Both the position numbers and the translations under genes were made by a program. Shown one piece after another: positions 8,687 to 17,162 of a stretch of 64,000 bases of DNA. Below the pieces are notes generated by a model, which did not search any database, had not been told where the DNA came from, and saw only the letters and a program-made list of their open reading frames with translations. How positions within the stretch are numbered: position 1 is the first letter of the stretch; each line of letters opens with the position of its first letter. This DNA is from DASSJT01 sp963715025. Lineage in GTDB: Bacteria > Actinomycetota > Actinomycetes > Actinomycetales > Dermatophilaceae. The stretch covers positions 1,364,001 to 1,428,000 of the forward strand of contig CAVQQQ010000009.1 of assembly GCA_963715025.1 (NCBI GenBank), in the 5' to 3' direction.

Positions 8687-8760
8687 CGACTTTGTATGCC
8701 GTGCGAGCGGCCTGGGCGGCCCGGCGACTCGCTCCGGCGCTCCCCCGGCATACAAAGTCG
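8687..8760. repeat. Palindromic intergenic element, copy 2 of 4 (74 bp)
   Basis: Best-preserved copy: perfect 15 bp terminal arms, CGACTTTGTATGCCG at 8687-8701 and its complement at 8746-8760, with internal GAGCG/GCTCC and GGCC blocks. It sits between the divergent DUF2306 and P450 genes, so it cannot be serving both as a terminator. Each arm contains the over-represented GTATGCC heptamer. Confidence 0.9.
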
Positions 8761-8859
8761 ACGAAGGGCGGAAGGGGTCGGGGGCGGGAGCCTGACCACC
8801 CGCGACTACCGGGAGTAGCGTTGCTGTGCGGGCGTGGCAGCCATGGAGACGGAGGTGCG

Positions 8860-10299
8860 ATGAGGAACGACTGGTCCGGCCGCACGTTCCCTCACCCGCC
8901 GAGGCGGCCGATCGTCGGGGACATCGGAACCCTGAGCGCGCGCCGCCCGCTCCAGGCGATCATGGCGGCAGCCACCGGGCTGGGGCCGATCTTCGAGGTC
9001 AAGGCCTTCCGGCAGAAGATCGTGTTCATCGCGGGAGCGGAGCTGGCAGCGGAGCTGTGTGACGAGTCGCGGTTCGAGAAGGCGCTGCCACCGGCCCTGG
9101 AAGCGCTGCGGGAGTTTGCCGGCCAGGGTCTCTTCACGGCGTACAACCACGAAGCCAACTGGCGACTGGCGCACGACCTGCTCCTGCCGGCCTTCAGCAA
9201 AGCTGCGATGCGCGGCTACCACGCAACGATGGTGGCGACGCTCCAGGAGCTGTTGGACTACTGGGACGTCCGGCCGGGGCCGCACGACGTGAGTGCCGAC
9301 ATGACCAGGCTGACCATGGAGACGATCAGCCGCACCGCGTTCAGCCACGACTTCGGGTCCTTCACACGGGCCGAGGTGCACCCCTTCGTGCCCGCCATGG
9401 TGTCGGCGCTGACGACGGCCCGGCGCAAGGGCGTGTTCCGGACGATGCCCTTCTCGGCCCGGCTCATGCGTCGTCTGGACGCGAAGAACGTTCCCCACCT
9501 CGCCTATGTAGAGTCGCTGCTCGGCGGGCTCGTGCAGGAGCGCCGGGCCAGCGGCGACACCGGCCAGCACGACCTGCTCGGGATCATGCTCAACCAGCCC
9601 CACCCCGGCACGGGTGAGCGACTCGACGACGCGAACATCCGCGACCAGGTGCTGACCTTCCTCGTCGCGGGCCACGAGACGACGTCCGGCGCCTTGTCCT
9701 TCGCCCTCTATTACCTGACCGGCCATGCGGACGTCCTAAGCAGGGCACGGGCCGAGACAGAGGCGATCCTCGGCCCCGATCCGGATGCCGTGCCGACCTT
9801 CGAGCAGGTGGCGAAGTTCCGCTACCTGCGGAGGGTGCTTGACGAGGCACTGCGGCTCTGGCCGACCGCGCCGGCCTTCGCACGCAGTCCGCGCGCCACG
9901 ACGCGGATCGGCGAGGGCATCACCATGCGGCCGCAGGACTGGGCGGTCGTGTTGCTGCCGCAGGTGCACCGCGACCCGACGGTCTGGGGAGGCGATGCCG
10001 GCGAGTTCGACCCCGACCGGTTCCTTCCGGAGCGCTCACGGGGCCGGATGCCGCACTCCTACAAGCCCTTCGGCACCGGCGAGCGTGCCTGCATCGGCCG
10101 GCAGTTCGCGCTCCATGAGGCGATTCTGGTGCTGGCGCGGCTGGTGCACCGCTACGACCTCGCCGCCGACCCGGCATACCGGCTCGTGGTTTCGGAGCGC
10201 CTGACCCTCCAGCCCGAGGGCTTCGAGCTCTCGGCGACCAGACGACGCCGACCCGCGCCCGCCGCCCCCCGATCGCTAACCTCCGCTAGCAGCACCTAG
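8860..10299 (+). CDS. Cytochrome P450, CYP102-like haem domain without reductase
   Basis: A 479-residue P450. The oxygen-activating I-helix motif is AGHETTS, the K-helix ExxR is EALR, and the haem loop is FGTGERACIG with Cys411 as the iron ligand. Overall it resembles the haem domain of CYP102 (BM3) fatty-acid hydroxylases, including the N-terminal proline-rich PHPPRRPIVGDI entry. Unlike BM3 it stops after the haem domain, so it needs a separate ferredoxin or flavodoxin system that is not encoded nearby. ATG 8860 follows GGAGG at 7 nt. The last 20 residues are low-complexity. It converges on the bpa gene with a 13 bp gap. Confidence 0.9.
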   Translation: MRNDWSGRTFPHPPRRPIVGDIGTLSARRPLQAIMAAATGLGPIFEVKAFRQKIVFIAGAELAAELCDESRFEKALPPALEALREFAGQGLFTAYNHEANWRLAHDLLLPAFSKAAMRGYHATMVATLQELLDYWDVRPGPHDVSADMTRLTMETISRTAFSHDFGSFTRAEVHPFVPAMVSALTTARRKGVFRTMPFSARLMRRLDAKNVPHLAYVESLLGGLVQERRASGDTGQHDLLGIMLNQPHPGTGERLDDANIRDQVLTFLVAGHETTSGALSFALYYLTGHADVLSRARAETEAILGPDPDAVPTFEQVAKFRYLRRVLDEALRLWPTAPAFARSPRATTRIGEGITMRPQDWAVVLLPQVHRDPTVWGGDAGEFDPDRFLPERSRGRMPHSYKPFGTGERACIGRQFALHEAILVLARLVHRYDLAADPAYRLVVSERLTLQPEGFELSATRRRRPAPAAPRSLTSASST

Positions 10300-10312
10300 A
10301 GGGAAGCCGCGG

Positions 10313-10921
10313 TCAGAGGTACTGGCCGGTGCCCTCCTGGCGGCGACCCGACTGCGCGTCGGGAGGCTGCGGCATACCCGGGATCGGCTGGTCGGGCATC
10401 GGACCGCCGGGGTGGATCGAGCCCGGCGGCAAGGCGCGCCGCATCTGCTGGAGCTGGGCCTGTGCGGCCATCTGCTGGGCGACCAGCGCGGTCTGGATCC
10501 CGTGGAACAAGCCCTCGAGCCAGCCCACCAGCTGGGCCTGGGCGATACGCAGCTCGGCGTCGGTCGGCGCGGTGTCGCCGAAGGGCAGCGCGATGCGGTT
10601 GAGCTCGTCGACCAGCTCGGGCGCCAGACCGTCCTTGAGCTCCTCGATAGACCGGTGGTGGATCTCGGCGAGCCGCACCCGGCCGGCCTCGTCGAGAGGT
10701 GCATTGCGCACCTCCTCGAGCAGCTGCTTGATCATCGACCCGATGCGCATCACCTTCGCCGGCTGCTCGATCAGGTCGGCCGGACTCTTTTCCTCGTCCT
10801 CGGCCGGCGTGTGCACCCCCATGCCCTCGGGCGTCACGACGACGATGCGGTCCTGGGGGACGTCGTCCCGCTGGCTCGGGCCGTTGCCCTGCTCCGGCTG
10901 CTGCTCGCTCATGGGCCCCAT
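10313..10921 (-). CDS. bpa: Bacterial proteasome activator Bpa/PafE
   Basis: 202 residues, or 199 if the second ATG at 10912 is used; ribosome-binding sequence does not decide. The family core is plain: EQPAKVMRIGSMIKQLLEEV, then GLAPELVDELNRIALPF, then IAQAQLVGWLEGLFHGIQ and AALVAQQMAAQAQLQQMR-type helices. It ends in GQYL, the penultimate-tyrosine tail that docks into the 20S proteasome and opens its gate. In Mycobacterium this ATP-independent ring activator feeds unfolded proteins such as HspR to the proteasome, which is notable given the HspR regulon in this window. The proteasome genes themselves are not here. The N-terminal 50 residues look disordered. Confidence 0.93.
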   Translation of the reverse strand: MGPMSEQQPEQGNGPSQRDDVPQDRIVVVTPEGMGVHTPAEDEEKSPADLIEQPAKVMRIGSMIKQLLEEVRNAPLDEAGRVRLAEIHHRSIEELKDGLAPELVDELNRIALPFGDTAPTDAELRIAQAQLVGWLEGLFHGIQTALVAQQMAAQAQLQQMRRALPPGSIHPGGPMPDQPIPGMPQPPDAQSGRRQEGTGQYL

Positions 10922-10989
10922 CTTGCCCCACGCGGGAGGGGCGAACGCATGCCGTATGCCGGCCGGACCGGTTTGGGCGGAGCAGGGCG

Positions 10990-11928
10990 TCAGCCGATGT
11001 TCATCCGGGCCCTGAGGGTCTCTCGCTTGTCCTCGAAGCGGGTCGCCTGCTTGTCGAGGTCGTCCATGAAGGCGGAGAGCTCGATCCGGGCCTGCTCGCC
11101 CTCTGCGCCGAGGCCCTCGATGTCGAACACCTTCCAGAACCGCAGCACCGGGCTGACCACCTCGTCACGGTGCGAGCGCAGGTCGTAGATGCCGGCGACC
11201 GCCATCTCGACGGCCTTGCGCTGGAAGCCGGGGATGTCGGCGCCCGGCATCTGGAATCCCTTCACGACATCGCGGATGGCCTGCATGGTCTGGTCTGGGG
11301 CGAGCTCGAGCGCCGCGCGCAGCAGGTTGCGGTAGAAGACCATGTGCAGGTTCTCGTCGGCTGCGATGCGGGTCAGGAGCTGTTCGCACATCGGGTCGTT
11401 GGTGTAGCGGCCGGTGTTGCGGTGCGACACGCGGGTCGCCAGCTCCTGGAACGAGACGTAGGCCAGGGAGTGGATGAGCTCCCCGGAGTGCGCCGACTCG
11501 TAGCCCTGCGACATGTGGGTCATGCGAAACCGCTCCAGAGCGATGGGGTCCACCATGCGCTTCACCAGCATGTAGTCGCGCATGGCGATGCCGTGCCGGC
11601 CCTCCTCCGCGGTCCACCGGTGGACCCAGTCGCCCCAGGCGTCGTCACGGCCGAAGATGATCGCGATCTCGTGGTGGTAGCTGGGCAGGTTGTCCTCGGT
11701 CAGCAGGTTGACGATCAGGGCCGAGCGCGCGACGTCGGAGACGGGCGCGTCGTCGGGACTCCAGGGGTCGCCGCCCATGAGGCCGTCGAAGTTGCGCCCG
11801 TCGGACCAGGGGATGAACTCGTGCGGGAACCACTCCTTGGCCTGCGCGATGTGGCGGTTGAGCTCGCCCTCGACGACCTGGTTGAGCTCGCGGAGCAGGT
11901 CGGTCTGGCTCCAGACGGTGGCGGTCAT
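10990..11928 (-). CDS. Acyl-[acyl-carrier-protein] desaturase (stearoyl-ACP desaturase family)
   Basis: 312 residues of the soluble di-iron desaturase family that inserts a cis double bond in acyl-ACP or acyl-CoA. Iron-ligand signatures are TEDNLPSYHHEI, WTAEEGRHGIAMRDYM and RIAADENLHMVFYRN, i.e. E, ExxH, E and ExxH. Length matches the mycobacterial DesA1/DesA2 type. ATG 11928 is preceded by a palindromic operator at 11971-11984, as expected for a gene under fatty-acid-responsive control. Confidence 0.92.
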   Translation of the reverse strand: MTATVWSQTDLLRELNQVVEGELNRHIAQAKEWFPHEFIPWSDGRNFDGLMGGDPWSPDDAPVSDVARSALIVNLLTEDNLPSYHHEIAIIFGRDDAWGDWVHRWTAEEGRHGIAMRDYMLVKRMVDPIALERFRMTHMSQGYESAHSGELIHSLAYVSFQELATRVSHRNTGRYTNDPMCEQLLTRIAADENLHMVFYRNLLRAALELAPDQTMQAIRDVVKGFQMPGADIPGFQRKAVEMAVAGIYDLRSHRDEVVSPVLRFWKVFDIEGLGAEGEQARIELSAFMDDLDKQATRFEDKRETLRARMNIG

Positions 11929-11970
11929 GATGTCGTGCCTTCCAGCGGAAAAGTGCGGATGCCTTGAAGG

Positions 11971-11984
11971 CTACGGAACCGTAG
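11971..11984. promoter_or_regulatory. Palindromic operator upstream of the desaturase
   Basis: CTACGGAACCGTAG: perfect 6 bp arms with a 2 bp centre, 43-56 bp before the desaturase start. Position and symmetry suit a TetR-type lipid regulator; the regulator is not identified. Confidence 0.55.
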
Positions 11985-12021
11985 GTTGTCACCGCCAGTT
12001 ACCCGCGGGTTCGCCAGGAGC

Positions 12022-12094
12022 CGACCTTGTATGCCGCAGGAGCGCGAGACGGCCGCTTTGGGGCCAACTGCTGCTCCCCCTGCATACAAAGTCG
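12022..12094. repeat. Palindromic intergenic element, copy 3 of 4 (73 bp)
   Basis: CGACCTTGTATGC at 12022-12034 pairs with GCATACAAAGTCG at 12082-12094 with one mismatch; internal GAGCG/GCTCC and GGCC blocks are kept. It lies between two minus-strand genes, potC (ending at 12134) and the desaturase (starting at 11928). Confidence 0.88.
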
Positions 12095-12133
12095 GTGGAG
12101 GTGGGTGGGGTGACGGGCGGTGGGCGCGGCGCG

Positions 12134-12953
12134 TTAGAGGCGGGACTCGGCCGCGTCGGTTCCGGCCAGGCGCTGGGCCAGCCACACCGGGACGATCGAG
12201 AACAGCACGAGCACCACGGCCACCACGTTGACGACCGGGCGCCTGGTTGGGCCGGAACAGGTTGTTGAAGATCCAGATCGGCAGCGTCGGTGTGCCCGGT
12301 CCGGCCGTGAACGTCGTGACGATGATCTCGTCGAAGCTGAGCGCAAACGCCAGCAGCGCACCGGCAAGCAGCGCGGTGCGCAGCAGCGGGAACGTCACCA
12401 GCCGGAACGTCGTCATCGGCCGTGCGCCGAGGTCGGCGGAGGCCGTCTCGAGCGACCCGCCGAGCCGCCGCAGCCGGGCAGTGACGTTATTGAAGACCAC
12501 GACGATGCAGAACGTCGCGTGGCCCACGATGATCGTGAACAGCCCGGCGCTGATACCGAACACTGGGCTGAGCACGCTCTGGATGACTGACTGAAGCGCG
12601 ACACCGGTCACGATGCCGGGCAGGGCGATGGGGAGGACGACGAGCAGCGAGATGGCGTTCTTGCCGAAGAAGTCGTAGCGGGTCAGCGCCCTCGCCAGCA
12701 GCGTGCCCAGCAGCAGCGCGATGGCCGTCGCGCCGAGGCCGGCCTTGACCGAGGTCAGCAGTGCATCTCGCGGCCCGCTCGCCTGGAGCGCCGACGACCA
12801 CCACTTCATCGTGAAGCCCGGCGGCGGCCACCCGAAGGTGCGGTCGCTGTTGAACGAGTTCACCGCCACGACTGCCAGCGGTACGTAGATGAAGGCCAGC
12901 ACGACGACGCCGTATGCCGTGAGCGCCAGTCGCGAGTTCGTGCGCAGCTTCAT
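12134..12953 (-). pseudogene. potC: PotC-type ABC permease with a single-base frameshift
   Basis: The second membrane subunit of the polyamine-type importer, about 272 residues if repaired. The N-terminal part reads normally (AFIYVPLAVVAVNSFN; the EAA-type loop SLETASADLGARPMTTFRLV). At position 12242 one extra C in a CC pair shifts the frame just after LPIWIFNNLFRPNQ. The expected ending RPVVNVVAVVLVLFSIVP followed by WLAQRLAG is in the next frame and stops at 12134. Without repair the frame runs on to 11925 through palindromic copy 3 and gives a nonsense tail of about 100 residues. Either the last helix is truly lost or this is a sequencing error. Confidence 0.8.
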
Positions 12954-12984
12954 CCGTGCGTCACCTCGGCCCTCGCTGAGCGGT

Positions 12985-13797
12985 TCACAGGTTGTCGAGG
13001 GCGCCGGTGCGCCGGATCGCCAGCAGGTAAAGGACCATGATCGCGACCGAGGCCGTGCCGAGGGCTGCGGCGAACGGCAGGTCGAGCGTGACGTTCTGGA
13101 GCACCGCGGTGCCCAGCACCTGGAGCTTCCCGCCGACGATCTGGACGGCGATGTAGTCGCCCAGGCTGAGCGAGAACGTGAAGATCGACCCCGCCGCGAT
13201 CGACGGCAGGACGGCCGGGATCACCACCCGGCGGAAGGTCGTGAGGTTGTGCCCGCCCAAGTCCGCCGACGCCTCGAGGTGAGATGCAGGCAGCCGCTCG
13301 AACCCGGCATACACGGGCAGGATCATGTAGGGGAGCCACAGATAGGTAAGGGTCAGCACCACGGCCGCGAAGCCATAGCCGGGGGCCGCGCCGAAGGTGG
13401 CGTCCAGCACGCCACCGGGCTGGACCATCGTCCGCCAGGCATACGCCTTGACGAGGTAGGACGCCCAGAGCGGGACGAGCACGGCGGCGACGAGCAGGCC
13501 GCGCAGCCGGGGCGCGGCGACGTGGGCCATGAAGAAGGCGAACGGGACGGCAATGGCGACGCACAGCACCGTGACCGTCAGGGCGATGAGCAGCGTGCGG
13601 CCGATGATGTGCAGATAGGTCGAGGTGAACAGGGTCTGGAAGTTCTCGAGGCTGAAGGTGTGAACAACCAGGTTGGTGAAGGGGTCGGTCGTGAGGAACG
13701 CAGTGGCGAAGATCGCCGCGAGGGCGCCGAGGTAGGCGACGACGAGCCACAGCATGGGCGGGGTCAGCAAAGCCGCCAGTGCCCTACCGGATCTCAT
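12985..13797 (-). CDS. potB: Polyamine-type ABC transporter permease PotB
   Basis: 270 residues with six predicted helices typical of the binding-protein-dependent inner-membrane component. The cytoplasmic EAA loop is LEASADLGGHNLTTFRRVVI, the ATPase contact. It sits between potD (54 bp gap) and potC (31 bp gap) on the same strand. It forms the heterodimeric channel with PotC; import of putrescine, spermidine or a related cation is inferred from family and operon. Confidence 0.9.
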   Translation of the reverse strand: MRSGRALAALLTPPMLWLVVAYLGALAAIFATAFLTTDPFTNLVVHTFSLENFQTLFTSTYLHIIGRTLLIALTVTVLCVAIAVPFAFFMAHVAAPRLRGLLVAAVLVPLWASYLVKAYAWRTMVQPGGVLDATFGAAPGYGFAAVVLTLTYLWLPYMILPVYAGFERLPASHLEASADLGGHNLTTFRRVVIPAVLPSIAAGSIFTFSLSLGDYIAVQIVGGKLQVLGTAVLQNVTLDLPFAAALGTASVAIMVLYLLAIRRTGALDNL

Positions 13798-13851
13798 CGT
13801 CGCCTACCTCGAATCTCACTGTGCCACAGCCGAACCGGCGTTACCGCCGGG

Positions 13852-15063
13852 TCAGCTGTTGCGGATCTCCGTCCAGGCCTTGGTCCACTCGGCGTAGTCG
13901 GTGCACTTGACGCCGGTGCGGCCGTCCAGGCACGCGGAGATGGGGGTGTTCCAGTAGTAGACCTTGGAGAAGTAGGTCTCGTCCTCAGCGTGGAACGTCG
14001 TGCAGTGGTTCTTGTCGACAGTCTCGGCACACGCCTTGCGGTTGGCCGGCGCCTCGCCGAACCACTCGGCGACCTGGGCGTTGACCTTGGGCGAGACGAT
14101 GTGGTCGATGAATTTGTAGGCGCACGTCTTGTGTTTCGACTTGGCGCTCACCATCCAGGTGTCAGACCAGCCGGTTGCGCCCTCCTTGGGCAGGATGGCC
14201 TCGACCGGCGCCTTCTCGCCCTGGGCGAGGTTGGCGATCACCTGCCACGTGGTGCCGACCGTCGACGAGCCGTTCTTGAAGGCCTGGATCTCCTTGAGGT
14301 AGTCCGACCAGTACTCGCCGATGTTGGCCTTCTGGGCCTTGAGCAGGTCGACTGCGGCCGCCAGCTGCTTGGAGTCGAGGGCGTAGGGGTCCTTGATGCC
14401 CAGGTCGGGCTTGGTTGCCATGAGGTACACGGCTGCGTCGGCGATGTAGATGGGCGAGTCGTACGCCGTGACCTTGCCCTTCTGTGCCGAGGCCTGGTCG
14501 AAAACCGCCGACCAGGAGTCCGGCGCGGGCTTGACGATGTCGGTGCGGTACATCAGCAGGTTGGCGCCGCGGCCGTGCGGGATGCCGTAGGGGACGCCGT
14601 TGACCGAGTTCCACGGCTGGAGCTTCAGTGAGTCGAAGATGTCGGGGTAGTTGGTGATGAGCGAGGTGTTCATGGGCTCGACGTCACCGGCTGCGATGAG
14701 CCGCAGGGTCGCGTCGCCCGACGCGGACACCGCGTCGTACTGGCCGGTGCGCATCAGCTGCACCGCCTCGTCCGAGGTGCCGAACGTCTTGACGGTCACC
14801 TGGCAGCCGGTCTCTTTCTCGAAGTCGCTCACCCAGTCGACCTTCGGGTCGTTGCTGCCGTCCTCGACGTAGCCGGGCCACGCCAGCACGCTCACCTCGC
14901 CCTCGGGCGTGCCGAGCTTGTCGAGGGGCTTGAGGTTGGGGACCGTGAAGCCGCCCGCGCCGGTACTGCCGCCCGTCGACGACGTGCCCGAGTCGGAGCC
15001 GCAGCCCGCCAGGGCAAGCGCGGCCGCCGCAGCGAGCGCTCCCAGAGCTGATTTCGTTCGCAC
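13852..15063 (-). CDS. potD: Polyamine-type substrate-binding lipoprotein PotD
   Basis: 403 residues from GTG 15063, which has AAAGGAG 7 nt upstream. The signal peptide ends in a lipobox LALAGC, so Cys20 should be lipidated and the protein displayed outside the membrane. A Ser/Gly linker follows, then a periplasmic-binding fold of the PotD/PotF type (VSVLAWPGYVEDG, PWNSVNGVPYGIPHGRGANL). A C-terminal segment with three cysteines (residues about 360-395) suggests a disulphide-stabilised extension. The ligand is inferred from family. Confidence 0.9.
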   Translation of the reverse strand: MRTKSALGALAAAAALALAGCGSDSGTSSTGGSTGAGGFTVPNLKPLDKLGTPEGEVSVLAWPGYVEDGSNDPKVDWVSDFEKETGCQVTVKTFGTSDEAVQLMRTGQYDAVSASGDATLRLIAAGDVEPMNTSLITNYPDIFDSLKLQPWNSVNGVPYGIPHGRGANLLMYRTDIVKPAPDSWSAVFDQASAQKGKVTAYDSPIYIADAAVYLMATKPDLGIKDPYALDSKQLAAAVDLLKAQKANIGEYWSDYLKEIQAFKNGSSTVGTTWQVIANLAQGEKAPVEAILPKEGATGWSDTWMVSAKSKHKTCAYKFIDHIVSPKVNAQVAEWFGEAPANRKACAETVDKNHCTTFHAEDETYFSKVYYWNTPISACLDGRTGVKCTDYAEWTKAWTEIRNS

Positions 15064-15074
15064 GTGGATCTCCT

Positions 15075-16190
15075 TTATTCCGTGGGGGATTCCGGCACGG
15101 CAATCACGTGCTCCGGGTTCCACACCAGATTGACGGAGTCGCCCCGCTCGAGCGCTCCTGAGGTGTTGTGACCGCGGTTCTGCTCGAGCGCGGTGAGCTG
15201 GCCGCCCGCATCCAGGGCGACGACGTACCGAGTCACGGGGCCGGCATACACAACCTCTTGGATCGTGCCCGGCGCCGCTGTCTGCCCGTCTGCGGGTGCC
15301 TGCCCCTTGGGCAGGACGGCCAGTTTCTCCGGCCGTATGCCGTAGGCGCCCGTCCTGCCCACGAGCGCCTCGGCCGCGGGGCCGGTGAGCAGGTTGGACG
15401 TGCCGACGAAGCCCGCAACGAAGCCACTGGCCGGCTGCTCGTAGACCTCGCGGGCGGTGCCCACCTGCTCGATGCGGCCGGCGCTGAAGACGGCGATCCG
15501 GTCAGAGAGCGTGAGCGCCTCCTCCTGGTCGTGGGTGACGAACAGGAAGGTGATGCCGACGTCCCGCTGGATGGCCTTGAGCTCGACCTGCATCTGCTCG
15601 CGCAGCTTGAGGTCGAGTGCGCCGAGCGGCTCGTCGAGGAGGAGGACCCGGGGGCGGTTGACCAGTGCGCGGGCCAGGGCGACGCGCTGGCGCTGGCCAC
15701 CGGAGAGCTGGCCGGGCTGGCGACCGCCGTAGCCGCCGAGGCGCACCTGCTCAAGGGCAGCTTCGGCGCGAGACCGCCGCTCGGCGCGGCCGACCTTCTT
15801 GACCCGGAGGCCGTACTCGACGTTCTCCAGCACGCTCATGTGCGGGAAGAGGGCGTAGTCCTGGAAGACGGTGTTGACGTCGCGGTCGTAGGGCGGGGTG
15901 TTGGTGACGTCGCGACCGGCGAGCTCGATGTGGCCGTGGGTCGGCTCCTCGAAGCCGGCGATCATGCGCAGCACAGTGGTCTTGCCGGACCCGCTCGGGC
16001 CGAGCATCGAGAAGAACTCACCGTCGCGGACCGTGAGGTCGATGCCGTCGACCGCGACGACGGGCGGGTTGCCCATGAATGCCTTGCGCAGGCCGCGCAG
16101 GACGACGGCGGGAGTGCCTGCAGCCTGGGCGGGGGAGTCCCTGCCGGGCTCGGGCGCGGGAGTTCTTGCGGGTGTCTCCGCGGGCGGCAT
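15075..16190 (-). CDS. potA: Polyamine-type ABC transporter ATPase PotA
   Basis: 371 residues: Walker A GPSGSGKTT, Q-loop VFQDYALFPHMS, signature LSGGQRQRVALARAL, Walker B LLLDEPLGALD, switch H in VTHDQEEAL, and a C-terminal TOBE domain including YGIRPEKL. The first 25 residues are proline/alanine-rich and unusual. It is the first gene of the potA-D-B-C operon, and the 20 bp palindrome 41 bp upstream of its start is the likely control site for the divergent GntR regulator. Confidence 0.92.
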   Translation of the reverse strand: MPPAETPARTPAPEPGRDSPAQAAGTPAVVLRGLRKAFMGNPPVVAVDGIDLTVRDGEFFSMLGPSGSGKTTVLRMIAGFEEPTHGHIELAGRDVTNTPPYDRDVNTVFQDYALFPHMSVLENVEYGLRVKKVGRAERRSRAEAALEQVRLGGYGGRQPGQLSGGQRQRVALARALVNRPRVLLLDEPLGALDLKLREQMQVELKAIQRDVGITFLFVTHDQEEALTLSDRIAVFSAGRIEQVGTAREVYEQPASGFVAGFVGTSNLLTGPAAEALVGRTGAYGIRPEKLAVLPKGQAPADGQTAAPGTIQEVVYAGPVTRYVVALDAGGQLTALEQNRGHNTSGALERGDSVNLVWNPEHVIAVPESPTE

Positions 16191-16230
16191 GGTCGCCTGC
16201 TCCTAGAGTGGGGGACTGGACGCTGGCGAA

Positions 16231-16250
16231 AACCTATGGCTCCATAGGTT
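16231..16250. promoter_or_regulatory. Perfect 20 bp palindrome between potA and the GntR gene
   Basis: AACCTATGGCTCCATAGGTT: 9 bp arms, 2 bp centre. It lies in the divergent intergenic region, 41 bp before potA and about 150 bp before the GntR start. FadR-type GntR regulators bind such short symmetric sites, so autoregulation and importer control are the simplest reading. Confidence 0.65.
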
Positions 16251-16403
16251 TACGCGCAACCAGTTCGGGGCAATCGATATCAATCGAGGACCTCACCATT
16301 CGTAAGCACCGGTCGAACCACGAAATCGTAGGTCAAGGGGCCCTGCGGCCCGGAAACCGAAGGTTTGGCGCGCTGGATCGGATGAAATCGACGGAAGGGA
16401 CCC

Positions 16404-17162
16404 GTGGCCGACTCCTCGCTCGCCCTGGGCTCCTACGCGGCCGTCTTCGCCCCCCTGGAAGCCGAGGGCCGCGCCGAGGCCATCGCCCGCCGCCTGGGCG
16501 AAGCGATCGCCCTGGGGCTCCTCCCGGACGGGAGCGCACTGCCCGCCGAGTCCGACCTCGCCGACCGCTTCGGGGTCGCGACGGTGACCGTGCGCGAGGC
16601 TCTGGGGGTGCTTCGCGACGACAGCCTGATCCGCACGCGGCGCGGCCGGGGCGGCGGCTCGTTCATCTGCGCGCCGGCCGACGGCGGACGCACGGCCCTC
16701 CTCGCGCGGCTGCGGCGGCTCGGGCTGGGGGAGCTCCGGGACCTCTCCGATCACTACGCCGCGATCAGCGGCATGGCGGCGGCGCTCGCCGCGGAGCGTG
16801 CCGACGAGGACGACGTGCGTCGGCTGCGTTCCCTGGCACCCGCCTGCCGCGACGCGCCGAGCGAGGTGGGCCGGAGGCAGGGCGAGGGCGCGTTCCACCT
16901 CGAAATGGCGGCGAGCGCCCAGTCGGCACGGCTCACCCGCGAGGAGATGGCCCTCCAGGGGGAGATCGGGCTGATGCTCTGGCTCTCGCACACGCAGTCC
17001 GGGTCCCTCGCAACCGGAGCCGGACGGCATACGGCCATGGTCGAGTCCATCGCCGCAGGCGATGCCACCGCAGCGCGGGGCAGCGCGGAAGCCCATGTGC
17101 GCGAGCTGTTCTCGGCGGTGCGCGACCTGCACCGCCAGGCCTGGACCGGGAGGCTTTCATGA
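16404..17162 (+). CDS. GntR/FadR-family transcriptional regulator
   Basis: 252 residues from a GTG preceded by GGAAGGGA. An N-terminal winged helix (LPAESDLADRFGVATVTVRE, then RTRRGRGGGSF) is followed by an all-helical FCD ligand domain from about residue 95, whose metal-type ligands are less clear than in other FadR proteins. Its TGA overlaps the ATG of the Cache-domain gene. Divergence from potADBC and the palindrome between them point to polyamine or amine-responsive control. Confidence 0.85.
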   Translation: MADSSLALGSYAAVFAPLEAEGRAEAIARRLGEAIALGLLPDGSALPAESDLADRFGVATVTVREALGVLRDDSLIRTRRGRGGGSFICAPADGGRTALLARLRRLGLGELRDLSDHYAAISGMAAALAAERADEDDVRRLRSLAPACRDAPSEVGRRQGEGAFHLEMAASAQSARLTREEMALQGEIGLMLWLSHTQSGSLATGAGRHTAMVESIAAGDATAARGSAEAHVRELFSAVRDLHRQAWTGRLS

